A stretch of 64,000 nucleotides of DNA from Microbacteriaceae bacterium VKM Ac-2855 (GTDB lineage: Bacteria > Actinomycetota > Actinomycetes > Actinomycetales > Microbacteriaceae): NCBI GenBank assembly GCA_013204985.1, contig JABMLG010000009.1, forward strand, positions 62,001-126,000, written 5' to 3'. Position 1 is the stretch's first letter; each line of letters opens with the position of its first letter. A program made the position numbers and the translations under genes. Below, in pieces: positions 25,067-34,202 of this stretch. Under the pieces are notes generated by a model, which had not been told where the DNA came from, did no database searches, and saw only the letters and a list, made by a program, of their open reading frames with translations.

Positions 25067-26488
25067 ATGACGACTGCCTCACCCACGCGCGCGAGCGTCG
25101 GCCTCCGCTCCGAACGCGGCCCCATCCTGCTCGCACTGATGGTGTCGACCGCTCTCGTCGCGCTCGATGCGACGATCCTCTCGACCGCGGTTCCCGCGAT
25201 CGTCGACGACCTGGGCGGCTTCGCGGCCTTCCCCTGGTTGTTCTCCGCGTACCTGCTCGCGCAAGCCGTGTCGGTGCCGCTCTACGGCAAACTCGCCGAC
25301 ATGATCGGCCGCAAGCCGATCATGCTGATCGGCGTCGGTCTGTTCCTGCTCGGCTCGATCCTCTGCGGTCTGGCGTGGAGCATGCCCGCACTGATCGCGT
25401 TCCGTGCGCTGCAGGGCCTCGGCGCCGGCGCCATCCAGCCGATGAGCATCACGATCGCCGGCGACATCTACACGGTCGCCGAGCGGGCGAAGACGCAGGG
25501 TTACCTCGCCAGCGTCTGGGGCATCTCCTCCGTGGTCGGGCCGACACTGGGTGGTCTGTTCTCCGACTACGTGAGCTGGCGAGCGATCTTCCTGATCAAC
25601 GTGCCCCTCTGCCTCCTGGTCGCCTATTTGCTGCAGCGCAACTTCACTGAGACGGTCCGCAGCGGTGAGCGGCAGAAGCTCGACATCGCCGGTGCAGCGC
25701 TCCTCGCGGCGGGCACCGCGCTGCTGATCCTCGGTCTGCTCGAGGGCGGCACCGCGTGGCCGTGGCTGTCGGTTCCCGGGATCGGCATCTTCGTGGCCGC
25801 CGCGCTGGTCGTCGTGATCTTCGTGCTGGTCGAGCGGCGGGCGGCCTCCCCGGTCCTTCCGCTCTGGGTGCTGAGTCGCCGAGTGCTGCTGTCGACGAGT
25901 CTGGTGTCGGCGGCCGTCGGCGTGATCACCCTCGGGATCACCTCCTACCTGCCGACCTTCGCGCAGACGGTTCTAGGCACTTCCGCGCTCGCCGCCGGCT
26001 TCGCCGTGGCGGCGCTCACGCTGGGCTGGCCGGTTGCGGCGTCCTTATCGGGGCGTCTCTACCTGCGGATCGGATTCCGGTCGACCGGATTCATCGGGGC
26101 GGGCCTGGTTCTCATCGGCAGTTCGCTGCTGATCCTGCTCGGTACGGATTCGAGCATCTGGGAGATCGTGGCGTTCTGCGTCATCGTCGGCGCCGGTATG
26201 GGCCTTGTCGCGACGCCGACCCTGATCCGGGCTCAGGCCAGTGTGGGCTGGGCAGAACGCGGTGTGGTCTCGTCGACCAACTTCTTCGCCCGCAACATCG
26301 GCAGTTCCGTCGGTGTCGCGGTGTTCGGTGCGATCGTGAACGCCTCGGTCGGCACCGGTGCCGTGGATCCGGTCGACCTCGCCGCAGGAACCCGCTCGGT
26401 CTGCATCGCGCTCGCGATCGTCGCCGTCGGGATGCTGGTGGCGGTCTGGTTCATGCCGCGCGACGAAAAGCAGACCGTTCCGGCGTGA
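25067..26488 (+). CDS. MFS drug exporter, DHA2 (EmrB/QacA) type
   Basis: 473 residues with 14 predicted membrane helices. Motif A is GKLADMIGRKP after helix 2, the helix 1 motif LDATILSTAVPAI is typical of DHA2, and motif C is seen as GPTLGGL in helix 5. Proton-driven export of drugs or other amphiphilic compounds is likely, but the substrate is not predictable. ATG 25067 starts just ahead of the first helix. The 3' end overlaps the convergent glycosyltransferase gene by 38 bp. Confidence 0.88.
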   Translation: MTTASPTRASVGLRSERGPILLALMVSTALVALDATILSTAVPAIVDDLGGFAAFPWLFSAYLLAQAVSVPLYGKLADMIGRKPIMLIGVGLFLLGSILCGLAWSMPALIAFRALQGLGAGAIQPMSITIAGDIYTVAERAKTQGYLASVWGISSVVGPTLGGLFSDYVSWRAIFLINVPLCLLVAYLLQRNFTETVRSGERQKLDIAGAALLAAGTALLILGLLEGGTAWPWLSVPGIGIFVAAALVVVIFVLVERRAASPVLPLWVLSRRVLLSTSLVSAAVGVITLGITSYLPTFAQTVLGTSALAAGFAVAALTLGWPVAASLSGRLYLRIGFRSTGFIGAGLVLIGSSLLILLGTDSSIWEIVAFCVIVGAGMGLVATPTLIRAQASVGWAERGVVSSTNFFARNIGSSVGVAVFGAIVNASVGTGAVDPVDLAAGTRSVCIALAIVAVGMLVAVWFMPRDEKQTVPA

Positions 26489-27251
26489 CCTCGGCGATTC
26501 GAGCTGCACGCCACCGCAGCCGCAGGCGTCGGCGCCAGCGCAGCATCGGCACTCCCGCGGCACCGTGATGACGCAGGGTGTGCAACGCGCGCTGATAACG
26601 ACGCAGCATGCCGAGCGGATCCGCAAAGGGCCGGGCGGACACACCGACCACCAGCGTGGGGTCGAAGACGATCCGGTGCCGGAGCCCGAGGTGCAGGCTC
26701 AGGTCGACATCGTCGTGCATCCGTGCGTCCGCCCGGTGCACCCAGCGCGCCACGTCGGACCAGGCCGTGCGTCGCATCGCGAGGTTCGAACCGAACAGGG
26801 GCCAGTGACCCATCGCCGAACCCATGAGCACGAAGTACGCATCCATGTAGACGACTCGTGCCAGCAGCTGTCTGCCGGATCCGTAACCGACGAAGCGGCC
26901 CGGTCCACTGACGGCGTCCACCTCGGGTCGCTCGAAGTGGAGCAGTAGCCGTTCGATCCAATCCGGCGGCGGCACCGAGTCGGCGTCGAGTCGCGCGATG
27001 ATCGCAGAGCGGGCCGCGTCGTAGCCGCAGGCAGAACTCGCCGGGATGCCCGCGCCGTCGTGCGTGATCACCCGCGCGCCGAAGGCGGTAGCGACGTGGG
27101 CGCTCTCGTCGATGCTGCTGTCGTCCACGATCACGATCTCGACGGGCGGATGGGTCTGCAGGGCGAGGGCGGCGAGACAGCGCTCGAGGTGCTCGGCGTC
27201 GTCTTTCACCGGAATGACCACGGTGACTCCGGGCGTTTCGATCACTGTCAC
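26451..27251 (-). CDS. family 2 glycosyltransferase
   Basis: 266 residues from GTG 27251, preceded by GGGGGG. GT-A fold: VTVVIPVKDDAEHLERCL at the N-terminus, VDDSSIDES, then LDAD as the metal-binding DxD, and a C-terminal basic region (RWRRRLRLRWRAAR). Acts on the cytoplasmic side with a nucleotide sugar; acceptor unknown. The last 38 bp overlap the end of the MFS gene on the other strand. A second in-frame GTG two codons later is an alternative start. Confidence 0.8.
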   Translation of the reverse strand: MTVIETPGVTVVIPVKDDAEHLERCLAALALQTHPPVEIVIVDDSSIDESAHVATAFGARVITHDGAGIPASSACGYDAARSAIIARLDADSVPPPDWIERLLLHFERPEVDAVSGPGRFVGYGSGRQLLARVVYMDAYFVLMGSAMGHWPLFGSNLAMRRTAWSDVARWVHRADARMHDDVDLSLHLGLRHRIVFDPTLVVGVSARPFADPLGMLRRYQRALHTLRHHGAAGVPMLRWRRRLRLRWRAARIAEVTPERSAFRRAA

Positions 27252-27344
27252 CCCCCGAGTAAACGGGTGGGAGCAGGCCGCCGCGAGCGCTTGACAGCGG
27301 CTGAGCCTCCCCCTATCCCGCACGCGGGTCACGTCGACGGCTTT

Positions 27345-28211
27345 CTACCCGCGTTCCACGGGAAGCCAGAGTTCGGTCGTCGCGGTGCTGAAGTCGTCGG
27401 CTCGGTCGAGGACCGCCACCATCGACGGGCCGGGACGTAGCCGCCACGGGTTCGACGGGAACCAGTCGATCGCTGTGGCAGCCCAGGTCGACTGGAGCGT
27501 AGCGGGGTGCGGCCCCGACGAGCGGAAGACGGCCCAACTGCCCGCCGGTACCTGGATGGCGTCGAGATCCTCAGACACCGCAGTTCCTGCGGACACAGCG
27601 ACACCGTGCAGGTACGTCAGCGGCGACCCTTCCGCATAGTCCGGGTCGACATCGGCGCTCACCTGCAGCAGACCAGGAGGGTCGATCTCGCTCAGCGCCT
27701 TGAGCCGCTCGTGCTCCTCGGCGGGCAGCCCGGCGACGAACTCCTGAATCCGCGGATTGACGCCCTCGTGGATGAGCGAAACGCGAATGGTGTGTCCGAT
27801 GAGCCGGAAGGCCGGCCGCTCGGTGATTCGGGTGTGCATCGGTGTATCTCCTTCGATCGTCAGGCGGAACCTGATTCGCGGTTGACTGCGAAGGGGGCCG
27901 CCGTCGCGTCGCGCCGTACTCGGGCTGATCCCGTGCACAGACCGGAACGCGCGATTGAACGCCTCCGTCGACCCGTAGCCGAAGCGTGCCGAGATCGCCA
28001 GCGTCTCGTCACCGTCGAGCACATCGGCCGCGGCGATCGTCATCCGCCGTCGTCGGATGTACTCCGACAGCGGCATCCCCGCGAGCGATGAGAACATACG
28101 ACGCAGGTGGTACTCCGTCGTTGCCGCTTCTCGCGCGACATCGGCGACGTCGATCTCGTCGGTGAGGTGCTCCTCGATGCTGTCGACGACGCGGTTCAGT
28201 GCTGCGATCAC
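27345..28211 (-). CDS. AraC family regulator with GyrI-like effector domain
   Basis: 288 residues from GTG 28211, supported by AAGGAGG at five bases. Residues 1-105 hold two helix-turn-helix units of AraC type (VADVAREAATTEYHLRRMF and AISARFGYGSTEAFNRAF followed by GISPSTARR). The rest is a SOUL/GyrI-like small-molecule binding domain. This is the Rob/SoxS-like fusion that senses hydrophobic compounds in the effector part. Lies between a GT2 gene and recQ, both on the same strand; target unknown. Confidence 0.88.
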   Translation of the reverse strand: MIAALNRVVDSIEEHLTDEIDVADVAREAATTEYHLRRMFSSLAGMPLSEYIRRRRMTIAAADVLDGDETLAISARFGYGSTEAFNRAFRSVHGISPSTARRDGGPLRSQPRIRFRLTIEGDTPMHTRITERPAFRLIGHTIRVSLIHEGVNPRIQEFVAGLPAEEHERLKALSEIDPPGLLQVSADVDPDYAEGSPLTYLHGVAVSAGTAVSEDLDAIQVPAGSWAVFRSSGPHPATLQSTWAATAIDWFPSNPWRLRPGPSMVAVLDRADDFSTATTELWLPVERG

Positions 28212-28292
28212 GGTGGCCTCCTTCGCTCCGAGCCTGACACCGACCTCGACGACGCACCCGACTATCACGGTTCGATGCGATCGGAGCGGCGG

Positions 28293-29921
28293 TCAACGCA
28301 GTTCGACGATCCCGTCCTCCAGTGTCTCGAGCGAGAGCACGCGGTACCCCTCGCTCTCGAAGAAGACGGTCATCCGGTCGTCTTCGACACTGATGACGGT
28401 GCCGTCGCCCCACGCGGTGTGGTGCACCTCGTCATCCACTCGCACCGAGGCGACGCCGATGGGCTCCGGGACGACGGCATCACCGCGTCTCTCGCAGCCG
28501 TCGCAGTTGCCGCACCACTCCGCAGCCTCGACGCCGAAGTAGTCGAGAAGCACCCGGCGGCGGCACTGCGGCGTCTCGGCGTAGCCCCGCATCATCGCCA
28601 GCCGGGATTCGCCGATGCGTTCCAAGGCCTCGCTCCCCTCGATCGCCGCTCGCACGGCAGCGGATCCGTCGAGCGGATGCAGGGCGCGGATCCGACCGCC
28701 GCTGCGATCGAGCAGCCCCACCGCGTCGAAGGAGTTGACGAGGCGCGACACCGAACGGGTGGCGCGCCCGAGGGCGGACGCGAGTTCGGCAGGGCGGAGT
28801 CCCTCGCCTCGCACGATCGCGGCCCAGGCCTCGCCGAGCTCGCTCGGATCGTCGGAGCGCGCGGCGAAGAAGCGGCGCAGCCCGAGGTCCTCCGCTCGGT
28901 AGTGCAGCTCGGCGCGAGCCGGTTCTCCGTCGCGGCCGGCTCGGCCCATCTCCTGCGCATACGCGTCGAGCGACTCGGTCACCGCGGCGTGGAGCACGAA
29001 CCGCACATCCGCCTTGTCGATCCCCATGCCGAACGCCGAGGTCGCGACCACGACATCGAGCTCGCCCGCGCGCCATCTCTCGTGCACGTCCTCACGCTCA
29101 CGCGCGGGTAGACCGCCGTGATAGGCGGCGACCCTCAGCCCGCCGGCTCCGATCTCGGAGGCGTAGCGCTCGGTGTCGCGACGGGTGGCGACGTAGACCA
29201 GACCCGGATCCGTCCAGGCGCGGGCTTCGATCACCACCGCCTCGCGCTTCTGCGCCTCCGACTCATGCCGCGTCACCGCGAGATGGATGTTGGGTCGATC
29301 GACGCCACGCACGATCACTGTCGGCTCGCTCATCCGCAAGCGCTCGATGATCTCGTCGCGCACCGGCGCGGACGCGGTCGCCGTCATCGCGAGAACCGGG
29401 GGCCGTCCGAAGCGCTCGATCACGTCGCCCAGGCCCAGGTAGTCGGGCCGGAAATCGTGTCCCCACGACGAGACGCAGTGCGCCTCGTCAACGACGAACA
29501 GCCGCACCCCTGCGAGCCCCAGTCGCTCGACAGCGCCGTCATCGGCCAACTGCTCGGGTGCCAGGAGCACGTACAGCGGCCCGCCGGCGTCGATCCGCTC
29601 CCAGGCGGCGCGGCGCTCGTCCGTCGTCAGCGCGGAGTTGACGGCCACCGCATCCGGAGCGGCCGGCGCCTCGTCGATCGAGGCGAGTTGATCGCTCTGC
29701 AGCGCGATAAGCGGCGAGACGATCACCGTCACACCGCCGCGATGCGCGCCGGCGATCTGGTAGACCGCCGATTTCCCGCCCCCGGTCGCGAGCACGAGCA
29801 GGGTGTCCCGACCCGACACCGCCGCCTCGATCGCCTCGGCCTGTCCCGGGAGCAGAGTGCTCCAGCCGAAGTCCGAGCGGGCGATGGTCTCGATGCTGCG
29901 AGGGTCGTCGGTGCCGATCAT
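28293..29921 (-). CDS. recQ: RecQ family ATP-dependent DNA helicase
   Basis: 542 residues. Walker A is LATGGGKS, the DEAH box is VVDEAHCVSSWGHDF followed by RPDYLGLG, motif III is AMTATA, and motif VI is QEMGRAGRDG. The zinc site follows (CRRRVLLDYF...CGNCDGC), and an extra C-terminal segment about 60 residues long replaces the usual RQC/HRDC domains. It unwinds recombination and fork structures 3' to 5'. Divergent from the SDR gene. Confidence 0.9.
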   Translation of the reverse strand: MIGTDDPRSIETIARSDFGWSTLLPGQAEAIEAAVSGRDTLLVLATGGGKSAVYQIAGAHRGGVTVIVSPLIALQSDQLASIDEAPAAPDAVAVNSALTTDERRAAWERIDAGGPLYVLLAPEQLADDGAVERLGLAGVRLFVVDEAHCVSSWGHDFRPDYLGLGDVIERFGRPPVLAMTATASAPVRDEIIERLRMSEPTVIVRGVDRPNIHLAVTRHESEAQKREAVVIEARAWTDPGLVYVATRRDTERYASEIGAGGLRVAAYHGGLPAREREDVHERWRAGELDVVVATSAFGMGIDKADVRFVLHAAVTESLDAYAQEMGRAGRDGEPARAELHYRAEDLGLRRFFAARSDDPSELGEAWAAIVRGEGLRPAELASALGRATRSVSRLVNSFDAVGLLDRSGGRIRALHPLDGSAAVRAAIEGSEALERIGESRLAMMRGYAETPQCRRRVLLDYFGVEAAEWCGNCDGCERRGDAVVPEPIGVASVRVDDEVHHTAWGDGTVISVEDDRMTVFFESEGYRVLSLETLEDGIVELR

Positions 29922-30113
29922 CCTTCGACGGTAAAGCCTCAGCGGTCCGCATCGCCGACGCTGGACAGCGACCGGTAAGCGTGCGACGCATCAGTGTCAA
30001 CGCCTGTCGCTGAACCGTCGCGGCTGATCGGATCGAAGGGACGAACACGAGGAGATCGAGATGATGAACCTGCTTCGAACGATGCCGACGCCGACAGTTG
30101 CGGAGGCGACCCG

Positions 30114-30923
30114 ATGACCCGTTACGACGACTTCGTCGCCACCACGGCGATCGTCACCGCGTCCGACTCCGGCATCGGACGCGCGACCGCAGTGGCTCTG
30201 GCGAAAGCCGGGATGGATGTCGGTGTCACCTGGCACAGCGACGAGGAGGGCGCCGAGGGCACAGCGGCCGAGGTCCGTTCGCACGGACGCCGCGCCGAGA
30301 TCGCCCGGCTCGACACGACCGAACTCGATCGGGCCGGCTCGGTGGTCGACGACCTCGCGGAGCGGCTCGGCGGACTCGATGTCTTCGTGAACAACGCTGG
30401 TGGCGGAGGTGGCGAGGCCTTCCTCGATCAGTCGGTCGAGAGTTGGCGTACGACGGTCGCGATGAATCTCGACGGCGCTTTCGTGTGCATCCAGCGGGCG
30501 GCGCAACGCATGGTCGCGGCCGGTCGAGGTGGCCGGATCATCGCGGTGAGCAGCGTGCACGAGCACCAGCCACGCGTCGGGTCCGCGGCGTACGTGGCGT
30601 CGAAGCACGGCGTCGGCGGTCTGCTGAAGGTGGCGGCACTCGAACTCGGTCGACACGGCATCACCGTGAACGCGGTCGCTCCGGGTGAGATCGCGACACC
30701 GATCAACGACGCGGACGACGTCGATCCGTTCGAGGTCGACCGCCCGGGCATCCCGCTCGGCCGCCCGGGAGACGCCCGTGAAGTCGCAGCCGTCATCGCC
30801 TTCCTCGCCTCGCCCGCCGCCGGCTACGTGACGGGCTCCTCGTACGTCGTCGACGGCGGCATGCTGCAGATGGGTCCGCAGGCCGGGTCGCATCTGCAGA
30901 GTGACGACTGGCGCTCGGTCTGA
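30114..30923 (+). CDS. short-chain dehydrogenase/reductase
   Basis: 269 residues from ATG 30114 with CGGAGG about 8 bases before it. Rossmann fold: the usual TGxxxGIG appears as TASDSGIG with the first Gly changed to Ala; NNAG, the catalytic Ser in VSSVHEH and the YVASKHG dyad are present, as is the C-terminal VDGG. NAD(P)H-dependent oxidoreductase; substrate unknown. It ends four bases before a palindromic repeat that separates it from the convergent reductase gene. Confidence 0.85.
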   Translation: MTRYDDFVATTAIVTASDSGIGRATAVALAKAGMDVGVTWHSDEEGAEGTAAEVRSHGRRAEIARLDTTELDRAGSVVDDLAERLGGLDVFVNNAGGGGGEAFLDQSVESWRTTVAMNLDGAFVCIQRAAQRMVAAGRGGRIIAVSSVHEHQPRVGSAAYVASKHGVGGLLKVAALELGRHGITVNAVAPGEIATPINDADDVDPFEVDRPGIPLGRPGDAREVAAVIAFLASPAAGYVTGSSYVVDGGMLQMGPQAGSHLQSDDWRSV

Positions 30924-30926
30924 ACC

Positions 30927-30997
30927 GCGAGGGACCCCGACCGTGCGCGAGGGACCCCCGCGGGGAGGGTCCGACGCGCACAGGGCGGGTCCCTCGC
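30927..30997. repeat. palindromic repeat between convergent genes
   Basis: GCGAGGGACCC occurs twice in the same orientation (30927-30937, 30947-30957) and once inverted as GGGTCCCTCGC (30987-30997). The inner arms are reinforced by GTGCG/CGCAC, so a long hairpin can form on either strand. Probably a bidirectional terminator or a REP-type element. Confidence 0.8.
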
Positions 30998-31017
30998 AGG
31001 ATGGGGTCGGCGGGAGG

Positions 31018-31581
31018 TCAGGGCCGGGCGTACTCGTTGACGACGACGCCCGAGCGGTAGGGCGTGCTGGCGATCAGTTCGAAGCCGTGTACGGCGCCGA
31101 GTCCGCCGAAGAGGGGGATGCCGTCGCCCATCACGAGCGGATTCACCTTCAGCACCAGGCGGTCGATCTCATCGACCAGCTCCGCCGCCAGCGATCCACC
31201 TCCGCACAACCAGACCCCCGCACCAGATCCCTCCTTGAGTCGACGCACCGTCTCGAGCGCGTCGGAACGCAAATGAATGTGCTCGGGAACCGTCCGCGAC
31301 TTCCTGGTGAACACGAACTGCTCGAGGTGCGGATACGGGTCGGTGACACCCTGTGCCAGCCCCGCCGCGTACGTGTTCCAGCCCATCACGACCGCGTCGA
31401 AGCGGCTGTTGTCGGCCGTGAGACCGAGCATCTCGAGTCCGGCTGCCGGCAGCGTGTCGCGATACTCGCGGAAGATCCACTCGATGTGGTCTCCCGTCAC
31501 GGGGAACGCCGAGAAGTCGCCGTCCGGCGCGGCGATCCGACCGTCGAGCGAGACGGCGACGAAGTAGGTGAGTTCACGCAT
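31018..31581 (-). CDS. dihydrofolate reductase family (RibD C-terminal-like) protein
   Basis: 187 residues. The N-terminal strand RELTYFVAVSLDGRIA and the segment VVMGWNTYAAG fit the DHFR/RibD fold; LCGGGSLAAELV is the NADPH phosphate-binding loop. Such stand-alone proteins reduce pterin- or deaminated flavin-like substrates, but many are of unknown role. Divergent from a TetR gene 72 bp away, which may regulate it. Confidence 0.85.
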   Translation of the reverse strand: MRELTYFVAVSLDGRIAAPDGDFSAFPVTGDHIEWIFREYRDTLPAAGLEMLGLTADNSRFDAVVMGWNTYAAGLAQGVTDPYPHLEQFVFTRKSRTVPEHIHLRSDALETVRRLKEGSGAGVWLCGGGSLAAELVDEIDRLVLKVNPLVMGDGIPLFGGLGAVHGFELIASTPYRSGVVVNEYARP

Positions 31582-31621
31582 TGAAGTTCTCCGATCACTA
31601 CGAGTGTCGTGGTCATTTCAA

Positions 31622-31647
31622 ACTACAACGTCAGTAGTGGTTACGCT
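31622..31647. promoter_or_regulatory. possible TetR operator and leaderless -10
   Basis: ACTAC (31622-31626), seven bases and GTAGT (31634-31638) form a short symmetry in the divergent gap. TACGCT at 31642-31647 ends 6 nt before the TetR ATG at 31654. The symmetry is short, so the operator is tentative. Confidence 0.3.
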
Positions 31648-31653
31648 AGAGCC

Positions 31654-32229
31654 ATGGTTCGCAACGTGGAACGCCGCCGCCTGCTCGCCGACGCCGGCCT
31701 GGAGGTCCTCGCCCGCGACGGAGCACGCGGGCTGACGCACCGCGCGGTCGACGACGTCGCAGGCGTACCCCGCGGCACGGCCTCGAACTACTTCCGCAGC
31801 CGAGACGAACTGATCCGCGGTCTCGTCGAGCGGATCGGCGAACGCCTCGCACCCGACCCGAGCGTCGCGGCGCACCTCGCCGATCGGGATCCGAACGCCG
31901 CCGTGTACGCGGAATACCTGCGCGACATCGTCCGCAGACTGAACCGGAATCGAGACGTGACGCTCGCCCTCTTCGAGCTGCGCTTGGAAGCGACACGGCG
32001 CCCCGAGGTCGCCGAACTGATCGGTTCGTGGCAGCGGGCGGGTTTCGCCGGCGACGTCGCCTTCAACACCGGCGCAGGGCTACCCGGTGGCGCGGCGGAA
32101 GTGGCCCTGTTCCACTACGCGATCGACGGTCTGATGCTGGATCGCCTGACCACCAGCATCGATCCCGACACATCGACCGACGCGGTGATCGATGCTCTCG
32201 TCGCCGGAATCCTGGGTGACCGCGCGTGA
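31654..32229 (+). CDS. TetR/AcrR family regulator
   Basis: 191 residues from ATG 31654. The N-terminal helix-turn-helix (GARGLTHRAVDDVAGVPRGTASNYFRSRDELI) is typical; the C-terminal ligand domain is TetR_C-like with no hint of the effector. Divergent from the DHFR-like reductase, the usual arrangement for a local repressor. Start probably leaderless. Confidence 0.88.
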   Translation: MVRNVERRRLLADAGLEVLARDGARGLTHRAVDDVAGVPRGTASNYFRSRDELIRGLVERIGERLAPDPSVAAHLADRDPNAAVYAEYLRDIVRRLNRNRDVTLALFELRLEATRRPEVAELIGSWQRAGFAGDVAFNTGAGLPGGAAEVALFHYAIDGLMLDRLTTSIDPDTSTDAVIDALVAGILGDRA

Positions 32230-32321
32230 GTGGGGATGCGCAGTGAGGTGATGCGACGCGATCCGGCGGGTAGGCTCGAAGCGACGATTTCGCTGCATCA
32301 TCCGGGAAGGGAGCCGTTCTC

Positions 32322-32936
32322 GTGTGGTTCCGCCGGCGGCCCAGATTCAGACTCGAGCCGTTCAATCCGGACGATAATCCCGTTCCCGATCCGATCAGCG
32401 TCGAAGAAGCGACGGAAGAGGGCCTGATGCTGGCGGAGTACGCCAGCCGGATGGCGGTGAAGAACCGCATCCTCATCGAGGGCCTCACCGGCGACGCGCC
32501 GTTCGACCCGAGGCGATTCACGCGGACAGCCGGCGCTTCCCTCGAGTCGCTCGCGGTCGAACAGACCATGGCCGCAGCCCGGATCCGCGAGACGCTCGTC
32601 GACGCGACGATGGCGAGTGGCCGTTCCGCGCACATCCACGACTATCGGCCCGCCGACATCGACAACCTCGACCACCGCGAGCGGCTCTCGCTCGCGGTCG
32701 CCGCGACGCTGCGCTACCGCGCCATCGACCCCGACTACCTGTTGTCGCTCGTCGAGCGCGCACGCGAGGACGCCTGGCGCGAGGTCGCGCAGTCGATCGA
32801 GGACAACCTCGATCGCACCCCGGTGATCGACGACCACGACGACGACTACCAGCGTGACCGTTCGGTGCGGATGGCGCTGGTGATCGTGGAGGACCTCGCC
32901 CGTCTCGCCGACGAGCGCGGTACTGCGCTGAGCTGA
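32322..32936 (+). CDS. hypothetical protein
   Basis: 204 residues from GTG 32322, with GGGAAGGGAG upstream. N-terminal basic stretch (WFRRRPRFRLEPF), then mostly helices with many acidic residues; no signal peptide, no membrane segment, no known active site. Probably cytoplasmic. I do not recognise the family. It converges on the LLM flavin oxidoreductase gene with an 11-bp gap. Confidence 0.6.
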   Translation: MWFRRRPRFRLEPFNPDDNPVPDPISVEEATEEGLMLAEYASRMAVKNRILIEGLTGDAPFDPRRFTRTAGASLESLAVEQTMAAARIRETLVDATMASGRSAHIHDYRPADIDNLDHRERLSLAVAATLRYRAIDPDYLLSLVERAREDAWREVAQSIEDNLDRTPVIDDHDDDYQRDRSVRMALVIVEDLARLADERGTALS

Positions 32937-32947
32937 AGTGCGCCCGG

Positions 32948-33940
32948 TCAGCCGACGGGCGTCGCCGCCATCGCATCCGCGAGGAGTGCGACCGAGACGA
33001 GACGGTCCTCCGCCGCGAGGGCACCGTGTGCGGTGATCAGCTCGTCCGCCTCGACGGATTCGGCGAAGCGATCGAGGTAGTCACGCACCTCCGCGGGCGT
33101 TCCGACGGCCGTGTAGGCCATCATGTGCGCGATCTGCCGGCCCTGCGGCGAGTCGAGCACCATGTCGATCTCGTCATCGGTGAAGGTGCGATCCTTCGTG
33201 AGCATCCAACGGATGCGGTTTCGCCGCGACGCCTCGAACTGCAGCATCGCCGCATCGCCGTCCTCCGCCGTCACGACGTTGACGCCCGCGATGAAGTGCG
33301 GTGCGTCGAGCTGTGCGGATGCGCGGAACTCCTCGCGGTAGATGCGAGCTGCCTCGCGCAGGGAGTCGGGCGCGAAGTGCGAGGCGAAGGCGAACGGCAG
33401 CCCGAGCATCGCGGCCAGACGGGCGCCGAAGGTCGACGAACCGAGGATGTACAGCGGCACTTTCGTACCGCCGCCGGGCACGGCCTGGACGCCGGGAACC
33501 CGCGACTGGCCTGCGAGGTACGCCTGCAGCTCGAGGACGTCCTCCGGGAAGTGCTCGGACGAGTCGATGGCGCGGCGCAACGCGCGGAATGTGGTCTGGT
33601 CGCTGCCGGGCGCGCGGCCGAGACCGAGGTCGATGCGACCCGGATGCAGCGACTCGAGCGTGCCGAACTGCTCGGCGATGGTGAGCGGCGAGTGATTCGG
33701 CAGCATCACGCCGCCGGAGCCCAGACGGATCGTCGACGTCTGCGTCGCGATGTGCGCGATGAGAACACTCGTCGCGGAGGACGCGATGGACGGCATGTTG
33801 TGGTGCTCGGCGTACCAGACCCGCCGATAGCCGTGCGCCTCCGCGGCCTGGGCGAGGGCGACGCTGGCGTCGAAGCTGTCGCGCACCGTCTGTCCGGGTG
33901 CGATGGGGGCGAGATCGAGCAAAGAGATCGGCACAGTCAC
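32948..33940 (-). CDS. LLM class flavin-dependent oxidoreductase
   Basis: 330 residues from GTG 33940; a GTG two codons later is the alternative and is better placed for the GAGG. Luciferase-like TIM barrel: [10 protein letters not shown] at the start, [28 protein letters not shown], and [13 protein letters not shown] are the hallmarks of the MsnO8-like LLM group. Uses FMN or F420 to oxidise an unknown substrate. Divergent from the Jet operon. Confidence 0.9.
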   Translation of the reverse strand: MTVPISLLDLAPIAPGQTVRDSFDASVALAQAAEAHGYRRVWYAEHHNMPSIASSATSVLIAHIATQTSTIRLGSGGVMLPNHSPLTIAEQFGTLESLHPGRIDLGLGRAPGSDQTTFRALRRAIDSSEHFPEDVLELQAYLAGQSRVPGVQAVPGGGTKVPLYILGSSTFGARLAAMLGLPFAFASHFAPDSLREAARIYREEFRASAQLDAPHFIAGVNVVTAEDGDAAMLQFEASRRNRIRWMLTKDRTFTDDEIDMVLDSPQGRQIAHMMAYTAVGTPAEVRDYLDRFAESVEADELITAHGALAAEDRLVSVALLADAMAATPVG

Positions 33941-34202
33941 CTCAGGTGCAGCGCGGATGGCGGCGCATTCATTCCCTGCTCGCCTGCCCGACGCCGCCAC
34001 TCGCCTCCGAACGTGTTCTCGTTGCCCGGCATCGTGTCGCGGCACACCTCGTACGACCGCATTCCACGACGTTTCGCGCGGAGAGGGGGCTTCGCGCGGA
34101 AGGGGCTCGCGGCTGGATCCGGCCCCCGCGCGCGGTCGAGTAACCTCTCTGGGGTGCCCGGGCCCGGGCGGCCGACCCAGCGAGCGAGACGACGGAGGCG
34201 GA

